Of a DNA stretch of 30,739 nucleotides, positions 9,512-19,868 are shown one piece after another. A program made the position numbers and the translations under genes. Origin of the DNA: Thermomucor indicae-seudaticae (lineage: Eukaryota > Mucoromycota > Mucoromycetes > Mucorales > Lichtheimiaceae). The notes beneath the pieces are model-generated. The model was not told the DNA's origin. It saw nothing but the letters and a program-made list of their open reading frames with translations, and ran no database searches. Location of the stretch: the NCBI GenBank assembly GCA_000787465.1, contig JSYX01000420.1, forward strand, positions 1 through 30,739, written 5' to 3'. The number at the start of each line of letters is the position of its first letter. The stretch's first letter is position 1.

Positions 9512-10855
9512 ATGTCAAATCCAGATCTCAACGCATCAAAAGAATCCTTCCTGTCTCTTCTCACGCGACTAGACGATAGTCAGTTTCACGAGTTTGACAG
9601 TTTTGTTCGTTCAGCGCTAGGTCAGTCAAGACGGGCGGGTGTCAAGTATATGATCGAGTGTTGACGGCGCGCTATAGACGAGTATCACCAACGTCTCCAT
9701 GGACAAGAGCACCACGATTCTGCAGACGAAATTGAAACCGAAGAAAACGATCATTCTGCATTTCAGCCTGTGAGCGACGCGAAAATGGTACGATTGGGAC
9801 GGATTGTGCGGGATCTACGATCGCGGTTGCCAATCTCTGCAGAAGCACCAGGTGAAAAGACTACGATACCGGATACCAAAGAGGTCAGATCGAAAACTCT
9901 CCGGGATGGCTGGGGTGGATCTAAAAAGGGTAGATAAAACATAGTACGCCGACCTTAACGAGATTAATACGGTGCATGTGGATTCGTTCCTGTTTACTGA
10001 GGATGATATTGATGAGCTGTGCGATCAAGGCAAATTATCACGCAACTATTGTCTCGACTGTCACTCACGAAATGTGAAACCACTTAGTAAGTGAAGAGGT
10101 TCCTGTAAAGAAAATGCATATATGCCCTGACGCACACGCATTGCTTATTACAGATTTCATTTCTCATTCTGCGTCTGTTCTTCAATTACAGTTTTTGTAT
10201 CAAGTCGCATTGGCGAACAAAGTGAAAGACAAGGTCATTGTTGATATCGGTTCGCGTCTCGGCGCTGTATTATATTCAGTAAGTTTTCGTTGCTATGGAA
10301 ACGTTAACTGGACTGGTTACTTAGTTTCTGTGTGCTACAAGGGATACCTCTTTACACAAGCGAAAAAGTTGATTGGCATTGAGTTGAACGAATGGTTTTG
10401 TCAGTTACAGAGAGATATTGTTAAAAGGTATAAAATGAATGATCGGATTGAGGTAAGAACTTTTCTCGGTGATGTATATGCGTATCAGGCGGTTCACATT
10501 TGGTTGGCGGTTATAGATTATCTGCAACGATATCCTGCGAGCACCTGAACTGCTTAATCAGCAAGCCGATATCGTCATCATGAATAACGTGTTTCAATTC
10601 TTCAACGAGCTGTCAGTCCAGCAAGAAATTTGGAAGTTTATTCGCAACGAGACCATGAAGCGTTCTGGGATGCTGTTGGTCACCCTGCCGTCATTACAGG
10701 AGCAGCTCAAAGAAGCGGGACTGCCGGCAGCCAAACTGATGCGCGGTTGGGTAAAGGAGATCAAGCTGAACTACGAAGGTGGCTGGTTCCAAAGCGAATT
10801 AAACGATGACGAGATTGAAGAGATTAGCCTGGTGCACTTGTATAAAGTACTGTAG
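9512..10855 (+). CDS. Class I SAM-dependent methyltransferase, uncharacterised eukaryotic family
   Basis: Six exons: 9512-9620, 9678-9883, 9945-10086, 10154-10278, 10342-10452 and 10517-10855. They join in phase to give 343 residues, with introns of 57-67 nt. The N-terminal third is acidic and probably flexible. A conserved block follows (DSFLFTEDDIDELCDQGK, then RNYCLDCHS and FISHS). The Rossmann fold begins with VDIGSRLG at about 182-189, the SAM-binding glycine motif. Next come an acidic strand end in LIGIELN and a second core strand, DIVIMNNVFQFF. The SAM-binding motifs are clear, but the substrate is unknown. Intron 4 (10279-10341) is 63 nt with no in-frame stop, so its retention would insert 21 residues. 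The gene is convergent with a small membrane-protein gene. Confidence 0.85.
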
Positions 10856-10929
10856 TAACAGAGATAGAATTAGTATCTATTATCTTGAACAGAACCTGTT
10901 TATTGTTTGCGACTTCCAACCTTTTTGCT

Positions 10930-11163
10930 TTAAGCGGTTTTCAAAGCATGGCTGCCGTTGAGCAACTGTTGAGCATGTCGATATACATAGACGAGAATGT
11001 CAACCAAGATGACCAGGCTGATTGGCGCAAGAATAGCCACACTCAAGTATTGTAGCAATTTGGACAACAGTTCGAGCATGGCAGGAAACAAACCAAACCC
11101 GAGGAAATAAGGCAAAAGAAAAACGGTTATCAGATTATCGGGTACTCCTTTAGCCGGTGCCAT
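10930..11163 (-). CDS. Small two-helix membrane protein, unknown
   Basis: Single-exon ORF of 77 residues. Residues about 10-35 and 38-62 are strongly hydrophobic (for example LITVFLLPYFLGFGLFP and VAILAPISLVILVDILVYVY), which suggests two membrane segments, and the ends are short and polar. No family is recognised. The start codon (complement of CAT, 11161-11163) directly abuts the start of a plus-strand gene at 11164. Both genes cannot have conventional non-overlapping 5' leaders, so one start may be wrong. Composition and length favour a real gene, but homologues are needed to be sure. Confidence 0.55.
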   Translation of the reverse strand: MAPAKGVPDNLITVFLLPYFLGFGLFPAMLELLSKLLQYLSVAILAPISLVILVDILVYVYRHAQQLLNGSHALKTA

Positions 11164-11444
11164 ATGGAGGTCACTTATCTGGAGCTTTGGCTCATCGTGC
11201 TCGCGCTAATGTGTCTAATGCTGGCAAGCTTATGTTGGTGCTTTTGCTGTGGAACTTGTGGTAAAGAATATACAAGTTGTTCTTCTTTTTGTTGGGAACG
11301 ACGCTCAATTGGCAAATCGCAATGATCACAGTGGGTCAAGAAATCTTACGCAACATGGGTTTCAGCCTACCAACTCGATCTGTTGGGGGGCATTACAAGC
11401 AAGTCCCGCAGAATGAATACGCTCTTGACGAATATCTCGCTTGA
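11164..11444 (+). CDS. Small Cys-rich single-pass membrane protein, unknown
   Basis: Two exons, 11164-11260 and 11332-11444, with a 71-nt intron (GTAAAG...CACAG), giving 69 residues. The intron is needed because the unspliced frame stops soon after. Residues about 5-30 form one hydrophobic helix (YLELWLIVLALMCLMLA) that runs into a cluster of cysteines (WCFCCGTC), a pattern often palmitoylated at the membrane face. The polar tail ends NEYALDEYLA. An alternative acceptor 9 nt downstream keeps the frame. No family is recognised. The stop is only 18 bp from the end of the convergent oxidoreductase gene. Confidence 0.55.
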
Positions 11445-11462
11445 CCGCAACGATGATGCTTT

Positions 11463-12917
11463 TTATTGAAGGTCCTCGGGTCTTTTGACTCTGACAGTTT
11501 TTCCTGTTTCAGCGGCTTCCAGAGCTGCAACGATAAAGGCCAGATGGTGGAATCCCTCTTCAAGCTGTACACCTAGTTTGCCCTCGCCACGCAGCACGCT
11601 ATAGAGATTGTAGAGCTCGGCTTCAACGTCTTCAAATCCGGCAGGATTCTCGATCAGTGCATGGATGGCGTTCAGATCTCCGGGAGCACCAGTGCTGTCA
11701 AGATATTCGACCGTGGTATCATCGATGAGTCGAATGGTGCCTTTAGTGCCATGGACTTCCAAACGCATCTGCTTGACGCCGGCCGAGCACTGTTTAAACA
11801 AAGATTTTAGCGCCGAAATAGGAGGGGCAAACTTTTTGTTATGGATGTGTGTGCAAACTTACAAAAGTAAAGTTTAGTGAGCCAATGCCGCCATTGGCAA
11901 GTTTAACCGTTGCGGACAAGGTCTCTTGACTGTTCATGATGCTATGACGGGTACTCGTGAAAGCAGCAACGCTTTCAAAATGTCCCAAGATGGGGAGCAA
12001 ATGAGCCATATCATGGACACCGCCATCACTCAAGTAACCTCTAAAGTCTTATAGTGAATCGCAATGCCCCGTTTTTCTTTTACGGCTTTCTGAACCAAGT
12101 TGTGCTCAATTACCCTGGATGCTTTGGTTCTTGACGCCATTTGGTGGTGTGATACGGTGACGAAGGATTGCGTGGTCTTGCAGAGTCGTACGTGAAATTG
12201 ACAATCTTGAGAGTTCGGTGAATTTGAGATCTTTCTGCACCAGCAAGGTTGGGTTTTTACCTCGCCAATGCCACCCTGTTGTACAAACTTGGCCACGGCT
12301 TTCGGAACAGAATGATAAGACCAGTTTTCTGCAATAGCGACGACCGTGTCCTTGGCGCTGGCCGCAACCGAAATGATCTTTTTGGCGTCCTCAAGATTAT
12401 GCGCTATATGAAAGACATTGAGAAGAACTGGAACGCGATTGAAACTGTATCTCTACGCGATTATTTACCGATTGGCTTTTCAAAAATAATGTGTTTCTTG
12501 TGCTGGACGGCAGCTTCGACCACCTAGATATTTAGTCACAGTCAGCTTGGTACGACTGCAGGCTGTTTTCGTCGCGGTACGTACACCCAAGTTGTATTCG
12601 ACTGGGAGCAAAGCGTCAATCACTTGCACTTCTGGATCACGAATAAGATCCAGAAAATCAGTATAGATGCGATCTGAGGGTATGCCGGCCTTTTGAGATC
12701 AACAGTGATAAGTCTCTTTTTAGTCTGTTTGATCAATTACTTTATCAAGCCTTACTTCCTGCGCAAACTTTTCTGCTTTTTCACGGGATCTGTTGGCGCA
12801 CGCGACGATCTTAAATTTATCTTCGCCGAGTGCTCGGTAGGCTCTCAAGTGGCGATAGGCAAAGATGCCAGTGCCCAGAATACCAACTTGGATAGGTTTC
12901 ACAGGAGAGGAAGACAT
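11463..12917 (-). CDS. Gfo/Idh/MocA-family NAD(P)-dependent oxidoreductase (YMR315W-like)
   Basis: Seven exons on the minus strand: 12756-12917, 12585-12689, 12469-12523, 12261-12403, 12114-12205, 11863-12040 and 11463-11789. They give 353 residues. The N-terminus carries the Rossmann motif VGILGTGIFA, followed by CANRSREKAE. The family signature EKPI appears in HIIFEKPIAHNLEDAKK. Later blocks are AENWSYHSVPKA, WRQEPKHPGGYLSDGGVHDM and a C-terminal KAFHHLA-like EEGFHHLAF segment. These match the order of blocks in yeast YMR315W, an NADP(H)-linked oxidoreductase of uncertain substrate, so I assign that subgroup. It lies tail-to-tail with the small Cys-rich gene. A possible small gene overlaps its first 19 bases. 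Confidence 0.9.
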
Positions 12918-13177
12918 GAGTGAAGAGGATTTTCCTGGAAACCCGCGTTTGGCTTACCTAATTGCTGGTTAAAGTCACGTTTGCTCCGCTTGAAAACCTC
13001 CATGATGGATGAAGATGCTGCAGAAGTGATTCGTTGGTTTTCAGCGTCTTTCACTATGATTTATGATACTGTTTAAGATAGTTATGCTCTAACTTGACTG
13101 ATATTCCAAGCGTTGCCTCTATTACCAGCTGCAAACAAACAAACTGCAGCGTAGACGATGGGTGAGCGCAGCGCCAT
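12899..13177 (-). CDS. Possible small membrane-anchored protein, unknown
   Basis: A coding-like chain on the minus strand: exon 13099-13177 (MALRSPIVYAAVCLFAAG..., a hydrophobic N-terminus like a signal anchor) and exon 13053 down to 12899, joined over a 45-nt intron (GTCAAG...CATAG). The product is 77 residues with a basic helix (MEVFKRSKRDFNQQL). The stop falls 19 bases inside the oxidoreductase reading frame on the same strand. Alternatively, a GTAAGC donor after QQL could splice to the AG at about 12900, joining the oxidoreductase in phase as an alternative N-terminus. The first exon looks real, but the 3' structure is unresolved. Confidence 0.35.
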
Positions 13178-13742
13178 GCTTAACCAAAGTTAGTAAGGCT
13201 AGCAGGCGTTTTTTCTGAATGCAGGTGCTGCCGGATTACAGCATCTTGATTAATACCATCGCTGTTCCGTAAGAACATTGACTGTTAAAGACATGGATAC
13301 TTTATCAAAAGGTTGGTGTCTTTACTGTTGCATTATATCACATTAACATTATGGAGCGACTGGGTGCACGACACGTTATTTTTGTCTTTCCGCGACGCGT
13401 CTTTATTGTTGCATTCAATAAATGACACACAGTTTATGCTTTTTTTATCTGATATCCCAAAGAAGCGTATGTTCTTGGGATGTAAAAGAGCGGGAATACA
13501 CTCTCAAGCATGATGGATTTGCACTTTTTCGTTGGTCTCTTCTTTTAAAGTGCGATAGTAAGCTTCAGCCAGGCGAATTCTTCATCACTGAGAAAAACGC
13601 AGTCTGTCAGCTAGCGATTACGTGAAAGCGACAGGACAATTTTCGGTGTAGGATTGCTCCATGAGTTAAAAACTAGAACGAAGCTATACATCTCATGGTC
13701 CATGTTTCGTCGCGGTCCTTTTGAAAGGACAAAGACTCAGTT
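13178..13742. other. Gene-poor stretch with scattered coding-like fragments
   Basis: No complete gene is visible. On the minus strand near 13540-13600 a short frame reads DCVFLSDEEFAWLKLTIAL before a stop, which looks protein-like and follows a possible acceptor (GCTAG). Its upstream exon is unclear. It could be the end of a further small gene or a relic. Confidence 0.25.
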
Positions 13743-14094
13743 TCAGTTTGCCGATCCATGTTCAAGAGCTGCGTCGGTGAGGGTTATTGGCGCTTCTTCG
13801 GATGGTTCTGCTAGTATCATATCGAGATCGAACAGTTTCTCTGTCTAGCATAGACACTGTTCTCATACGGGCTATAGAGAGTCTTGGAAAGAGAAGGTTG
13901 AATGGATGTCTACTTACTGACTTGCAAAAAAAACGAGCAATGACAATTTGACGACCAAAATTAGACGCATGAAATTCTGCTTCTTCTCCAAAATACCTCC
14001 TGAGCATGAGGGCGAGGACATGCACAATGAATCTCGTCTGTGGTAATGAAAGGTTCGACACCTTTGCTTCCTTGGCGTCCTGGTTGACCACCAT
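13743..14094 (-). CDS. Possible small two-exon gene, unknown
   Basis: On the minus strand, exons 13918-14094 and 13743-13844 join in phase over a 73-nt intron with a strong GTAAGT donor and a GCTAG acceptor, giving 92 residues. The C-terminus (FDLDMILAEPSEEAPITLTD) has the acidic, natural look of a real protein, and the first exon includes LRRYFGEEAEFHASNFGRQI. The same frame continues upstream of the ATG to a TGA at about 14107, beyond which more coding-like sequence occurs. The gene may therefore be longer, with another intron, or broken. No family is recognised. Confidence 0.4.
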
Positions 14095-14599
14095 CACGCT
14101 AAACAATCACAATAACTCCCAAGGCAAAATACCCTTGCCTGGGAGTGGGTTGCTCTCTTGGTCAGGTGGCATTCTGGAGCAACAAGTGGACCCAGTCGGT
14201 TTCACGGTACCTAACCACTTCCGGGCTTACAGTTTCGCAGAGGGTGGCGGAGGCGGAGCGAATGATGCACGTTAATTGACTGATCCTCTCAAACACCACG
14301 CATGTGTACAATAATGAATTGTTTCAGAATGATTCTTTTACTGTACCTTATCAGATATAGACAAGTCCAAATGTTATACAGTGGAGGGAGAACCAAACCA
14401 AATCACTATCCCTTTTGTTATCGAGGCTATCGATGTGATTTCGATTACTTATTTGCAGACCTTAATATACTAAAGTTCATGCAAACAGGGAAAGGAGCGA
14501 ATATATGTCGATGTTCGCAAACACCTCTCTTATCATTTGTCCGAAATGCGGAAACGCTAGTATAAATGGGTGCCGCATTCTTTCACTACACGAATAGTA
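14095..14599. other. Gene-poor stretch between a possible small gene and a MITE
   Basis: It holds a near-palindrome at about 14116-14147 (CTCCCAAGGCAA facing TTGCCTGGGAG) and no gene that I can support. A plus-strand open frame ends at 14275 in a glycine run, but it is antisense to coding-like minus sequence. Confidence 0.3.
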
Positions 14600-14746
14600 C
14601 AGTGCCCGTTCGATATAGTGATCACTTTTCAATTTCACCAACTTTCTTCGCGGATAAATATCATTCAACCTATATATTAGTGATCGCTCGTTGTAGTGAC
14701 CACTTTTAGGATCCACAGGGGTGATCAATATATCGAGCGGATACCG
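14600..14746. mobile_element. Pogo/Tigger-like MITE with TA target duplication
   Basis: This is a 147-bp non-coding element. Its ends (14600-14625 and the reverse complement of 14721-14746) match at 21 of 26 positions and share the core TCGATATA followed by TGATCAC. TA flanks both sides exactly (14598-14599 and 14747-14748). An internal direct copy of the subterminal motif (near 14685, CGCTCGTTGTAGTGACCACT) resembles the left end. The CAGT-type end and the CGATATA core are shared with the element at 8223-8398, so both probably belong to one superfamily. There is no transposase in the window. Confidence 0.7.
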
Positions 14747-14903
14747 TACATTGTAGAGTCCAAACACCCCCAATTCCGCTACGCCAGGGTTCTCTGGGTC
14801 CTATCGTTTTGCTGTATGATAGACCCAAGCTCCCTTGCAGCGAAGCGAGAGCGCACCAAATTCCCGCTTTTGCTTAGAGATCATAACGCTATGTATGAGA
14901 AGG

Positions 14904-15337
14904 TTATTTAAAGTGGAACCGGGAAGAAGGTTCGTCAGCCGACTCTTGCAGGAGCTGTTCAGGTAACTTGTTTATCAATCCATTGCAAAATGAAGTACAA
15001 CTTGGTCTCCTTGCGTTTACCACGAGTTGTGCATTTCTCAACGCCATGTCAGGTGCTTTGTCAAGATCCGACACAGTGTAACATGTGTCAAGTGTATAAT
15101 AGGCTCGAAAGTCAATATCTCTAAGTGATATCGTTACTCTATGCAAGATAGAGCCATTTGATCAACAAGGCCAAAAATGGACAGTTCATGGCATTTGTTG
15201 CTATGAAATGCAAAAGGCAGTTGTCCCAGTTCGCCTTTTGGCTTTACAGTTTGCCATACAAAAACCAGTGCACAAGTGTCAGTTTCTGTACCGCCGTGAT
15301 AGTTAAGGTGCGAAAGTCCGACGAACCAGGTGATCAA
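14904..15337 (-). pseudogene. Decayed ORF of unknown repeat family
   Basis: Two overlapping minus-strand frames continue one another across a single frameshift near 15140. The first (15337 to 15134) contains ETDTCALVFVWQTVKPKGEL and FHSNKCHELSIFGLVDQMAL. The second (15146 to 14904) contains RAYYTLDTCYTVSDLDKAPD. Together they make about 140 protein-like codons without a plausible intron at the join. I read it as a degraded gene fragment, perhaps from a dispersed family. No function is assigned. Confidence 0.35.
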
Positions 15338-15878
15338 GGCACACTGCCCTGAAGCACAGAAAGTTGTTTGAGAAATGGATCTTGATCTCTGAGAAGCTCT
15401 TAATAGTGAACGTCTCTACGGTTCGAAAAAGCAATGGTGATCTATATTTGCTTTCGATGTGCACCTTTGGTAAGCAGCTTGTAATTTATTAACGCAGCCG
15501 TGTTGACAAACTGCATGTAGGAGTTATTTGGGCTGCAGGTCTCCTTGAGGCAAACTATATGGCTATTGTTCTCCTTCAACGAATCACGAATATTACATGC
15601 AGGAGTTCTTCCAATTCAGAAGGAAAATGATGGCCTTTGCGACAAAAGAATAACCAAAGTTTGGGTGTGACACGATCAAAGCGAAAGTTCAGGGGCGGAG
15701 AGTGAGAGAGGGGACAGACAGACAGGACAGAGAGATATAGAAACCAGAAGCAGCACGGTTTACAGGGCACTGTTACCCCACCTACGTAATCAATTTTTGC
15801 TTTTTCCTTTGCCTTTTTTCTTTTCTATTCCTGTTGTCTTGCACGTAACCATTACTGGCAACATTGGGAACTCTCAGC
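15338..15878 (+). promoter_or_regulatory. Probable kinesin upstream region with purine and pyrimidine tracts
   Basis: No gene is visible. A GA/CA-rich tract occupies about 15695-15741 (GACAGACAGACAGGACAGAG). A strongly CT-rich tract follows at about 15796-15845, just 35 bp before the kinesin ATG. CT-rich leaders are common at fungal transcription starts, so this is probably the kinesin promoter and 5' UTR. Confidence 0.45.
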
Positions 15879-18800
15879 ATGACTAAAGATGGTCGACCAC
15901 AAACGACTGCAGTCCAAGTGGGTTAGTTTCTCTTCGCAGCCGCACTGAGACAGAGAAAGAGAAAATTCTCCGTATTTCATTCCAATTGATTTGCTCATCC
16001 CGCAATTTAGCTTTGCGTATAAGACCCCTAACGAAGCGCGACCGTGCTCAACCCCGATTTGCAGACCTTTCAGAGAATGACATTCTGCGAGCCCAAGACA
16101 ATGCGGTGCATGTTGTACCGCAGGGAAAAGTTTTTCATTTTGACCACGTCTTTCCACCATCCACCCGACAGAGCGAGATCTTTATGGCAATAGGCGATAA
16201 ACTTATACGCAAGTTTGTTGACGGTAATTAAGATACCTGAAACAGAAATATCCTCCCAATTGCCTCGATATTGATTCAATGTTTAATTATGCTCCGTTGT
16301 TTAGGTTACAATATCACGATCTTGGCTTACGTATGTTTATACACATCTGGCCGCCTTATGTTTTATCTATTCGTGAGGCTAACATGGGGATCGTGCAGGG
16401 CCAAACGTCATCAGGGAAAACATATACGATGGGTACAGAGCAACATCTTGGCGCGTTCGATAAAGAACAAGAAGGCATCGTACCTCGCGCCGCGTCTCTT
16501 CTGTTTGACCTTTTGCAACAATCGGATATGCGATCCCATTCACCAACCTCCTCGTCCACCTCTTCATCCACTACTGGCATAAAACCCACGAGTCGGATGC
16601 GTCCACCTTCTCGCCTGATGCCTCCTCCACAACAACGGAGTCAGCCTAATGTTGCACAAGCATCATCTTCATCCAAATTTCGGTACACCGTCAAGGTCTC
16701 ATTTATCGAAATCTATAACGAAGAGCTTGTGGATCTTTTGAACTCGGCCCCACCTTCAGAGCGTCCTCCTGTGACAATCCGTGAGGACACTAAGGGCCAT
16801 ATCTACTGGACAGGAGTCAAGGAAATGGTCGCTCACAGTGCCGAAGATGTTATGTCGTACGTCGCTGTCCAAAGAGAAAAAACGGACATAAACTGACAGA
16901 GCTAGCTAAATTGTGGGGATCGCGTTTTAGTTATCTAGAGCAAGGCACACGGAACCGCGCTACGGGAGCTACTGATATGAATGAAAAGTCTTCCAGATCG
17001 CATGCCATCTTATCAATTACCTTGAAACAAGAAAAATGGGTCCCGGCTTCTAGCCGTAGTAGTAGTCCAACACCTGCAAAACTAGGTGCAAGAGGACAGA
17101 AAGGCGGCGGATCTGCACGGCTTGAGGGACACTCACAGCCTCAGGCATCAGGAGAGGACGGAGATTGGATCATTACGACCTCAAAATGCCATTTTGTTGA
17201 TCTTGCTGGCAGTGAACGAGTAAGCGAAAACACGTGATACATTCCAAAAGATATGTATGGCTGAACAAAAGCTCTTCTCAGTTGAAAAGGACGGCAGCTG
17301 AGGGCGATCGTCGCAAAGAAGGAATCAATATTAATGCAGGGTTATTAGCCTTGGGCAACGTCATCTCTGTCCTTGGTGATCCCGCCAAGCGCAATACACA
17401 TGTGCCTTATCGAGACTCTAAGCTTACGCGACTGTTGCAGGACTCACTGGGTGGTAATGCAACAACGCTAATGATTGCCTGTGTTAGTCCTGCCGAGCAC
17501 AATCTTCCAGAAACCATCAATACGCTTCAATACGCGAATCGAGCTCGAAATATTAAAAACAAGATTGAAAAGAATGAAGTGGAAGAGTGGATGACAACAG
17601 ATAACATTGAGCTATTACGTAATATGGTTGGCAACCTCAAGAATGAGTTGCGTCAAGCCAAAGCATCCGGACAAAACGGCCCTATGCCAACAAGCAGCAG
17701 CAGCAGTAATAACAATGACGATCTTGCGCCAGCATTATCGAGCATTGATCTCGACCAACTGTACCAGGAACAGCGGCTTATGATTGCTGACTTGCAACGG
17801 CAGGTAGAAGAGCTGGATGGAGAAGCCACTGTCACCCGTGAACGCAACCGAATCGTGGAAGAAGAGCTGAAGCGCTTGCGTGCTCTGGAGCAAAACGGGG
17901 CGTTTGGTTATGGAAACCACGACTTTCAGCATTTGGTCGAACCCGTCATTGAGGAGTACGAAAAGACGATATCCCAGCTAGAGTCTAGGCTTGCGATGGC
18001 GCAAGCAGCCCTGAACCATTCTGACATTGGTTATCATGAGCAACAAGCACGTATTGAGCAGTGCGAGATCGTCATGCACGATCAGGAGGAGCGTATCAAC
18101 GACCTCGAGCTAAGGTTAACAAAGGCTCTAGAGAGAGAGCAAAGCAACGAAGCCTACATTCGTCAGCTTAAAAGCAAGCTCGAAGAAAGTGACTTATCAA
18201 AGAGCAAAGCGCAAGCTGACACCGAGAAGAATGCAGAAATGTACGTGGCTGAAATGGAGAAAAAGGTGGCACAAGACGAAAGGGAAAAGGAAGAGCTCAG
18301 AAAGCAATTGCAAGACGTAACTTTGGAAAGGAACGCTTTGCAGGACGAGCTGACGACACTACATAAACATTCGGAAGAGCAGGAAGCAAAGATAGCCGCC
18401 TTGACGGCAGAATTGGACAGGATCAGAGCAGGGACGCAATCATTAATAAACAACAGCAGCAGCAGTGATGACGAGAGCATTCGATTCGGAGGGCGTTCTC
18501 GGGATGATCAGTCAACGACGACGACACTGGCAGCCCCAGACACTCCAAAGTCGGAGCAGTTCAATCTGGAGAAGGTTAATAAAGATGAACTATTATCATC
18601 CGGCCAAGATCGTAAAGCACTCGTTGAACAAGTTATGCGATTACAGGAAAACGTACTTGCACTACAGACACAGTCTCAGCAACGTGAAGCGAGTGCTGAA
18701 TGTAGATTAAAGACGCTGCAGGAAAAGCTGGATAGTGCGCTCAGGGAAAAGGAAGCGTATCAAGAACAGCTGCAATATCTTCAGTCGCGGTTAGAGTCAT

Positions 18801-19513
18801 CAAACTCTGGTCAGAAAACAGTAGTAGAGACTTTGGAGCAACGTTACAGAAAATTATCAGAGGACTATGAAAGAACGTGTCATCAGGATACCAGAGACTT
18901 ACCAGCATTGGAGACAGTCTTTGAGGCGTTGCGCAAACAGTACATGGCGCAGTCGGATCGTCTAGCTACTGCATTGGATAACATATGGACACTCCAATCC
19001 ACCCATATCGACACCACTTCCAGGAGAAATGCGACCATCTTGCGTCGACTAGCAGACCTAGACAAGACACTCGGAAAGCAAAAGACTAAGGTTGAAGACG
19101 AAATGACCAAGTTCGAGTCCGAGGCGCATGTGATTATAGAATCACTAAAGGAAAAGGCGCAAAACGACGAAGAAAGTTTGCAACAGTTGCGACGGATTAT
19201 TTCCAAAGCTGAAAAGGATATACAATCATTACGGGTAACAACAACAAGATACGAAGCTAAGCTGCAGAAGATCGAAATGGCACTTTCCGGTGTCTGTAGT
19301 AGTGGTTTCCAGCACCCAAGCAGCAGTTTATCTGTTGCTACGTCTACGACTACTACTAGTAGTACGGAAGATAGAGATATGGAGGAACTCTTGTACAAAA
19401 TGGATGCAATGATGATTAAGTCAGATGACAGTACCAATACTCGGTTTACTGAAACACCACAACAACGGACGCGCGATTTCTTTACGAATCGGACGCAACG
19501 GATACCTTCATAG
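15879..19513 (+). CDS. Kinesin motor protein, kinesin-4 (KIF4/KIF21)-like
   Basis: Six exons: 15879-15921, 16011-16223, 16305-16330, 16399-16856, 16931-17219 and 17282-19513, giving 1,086 residues. The N-terminal motor starts VQVALRIRPL. It has P-loop GQTSSGKT at about 95-102, switch [10 protein letters not shown] at about 264-272, switch II DLAGSE at about 337-342, and the neck-proximal [15 protein letters not shown] at about 422-436, which is the kinesin-4 style ending. Loops carry Ser/Pro-rich inserts (about 130-160 and 285-320). The rest is long coiled coil with breaks and a Ser/Thr-rich tail. It is an ATP-driven, plus-end-directed microtubule motor by family. Exon 3 is only 26 nt but is supported on both sides by conserved motor sequence (GYNITILAY before the P-loop). 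Confidence 0.92.
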
Positions 19514-19868
19514 CTTTCCTCCGGCCAACACCATATCATTGTCTTTCTATCTCCCACTGAGGATCCCAGTATATACCCACCATGTTTTGTAACCTAATCA
19601 CATGTAATTAAACTGCTGCTAGCTTTTTTGATACAACTACAGATAATCTTTTTCTTATTTTTTTTTAATTATTCATTGACTTACGAGCAATGTATATATC
19701 TTTTTGCAGCTATAATCCTACGCCCTGAGTGTATACTGAACACACACGCGGCGGTATAGTATGTTGCCAGCATCCTTCAGAGCCATCCTTTTTTTAGCAC
19801 AGCAAATTAAGTGTAAGTGGGTAGACTAATTTCTTTTCCTATTGTACACTTATTCTTCCTTTTCGCCA
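19514..19868. other. Intergenic region between kinesin and GPHR-family genes
   Basis: AT-rich sequence with T-runs (19650-19670) that probably serves as the kinesin 3' region and the promoter of the next gene. No gene is seen. Confidence 0.45.

Noticed and set aside
14477..14773. 98-codon minus-strand ORF
   Set aside because: It spans the MITE at 14600-14746 and its flanks, and has no protein-like conservation.
16271..16582. 103-codon plus-strand ORF in another frame
   Set aside because: It overlaps kinesin exons 3 and 4. The conserved motor sequence lies in the spliced frame.
18163..19557. Minus-strand ORFs of 105 and 224 codons
   Set aside because: They are antisense to the kinesin coiled coil and rich in Ser/Leu/Cys, as expected for the complement of Glu/Lys-rich coding DNA.
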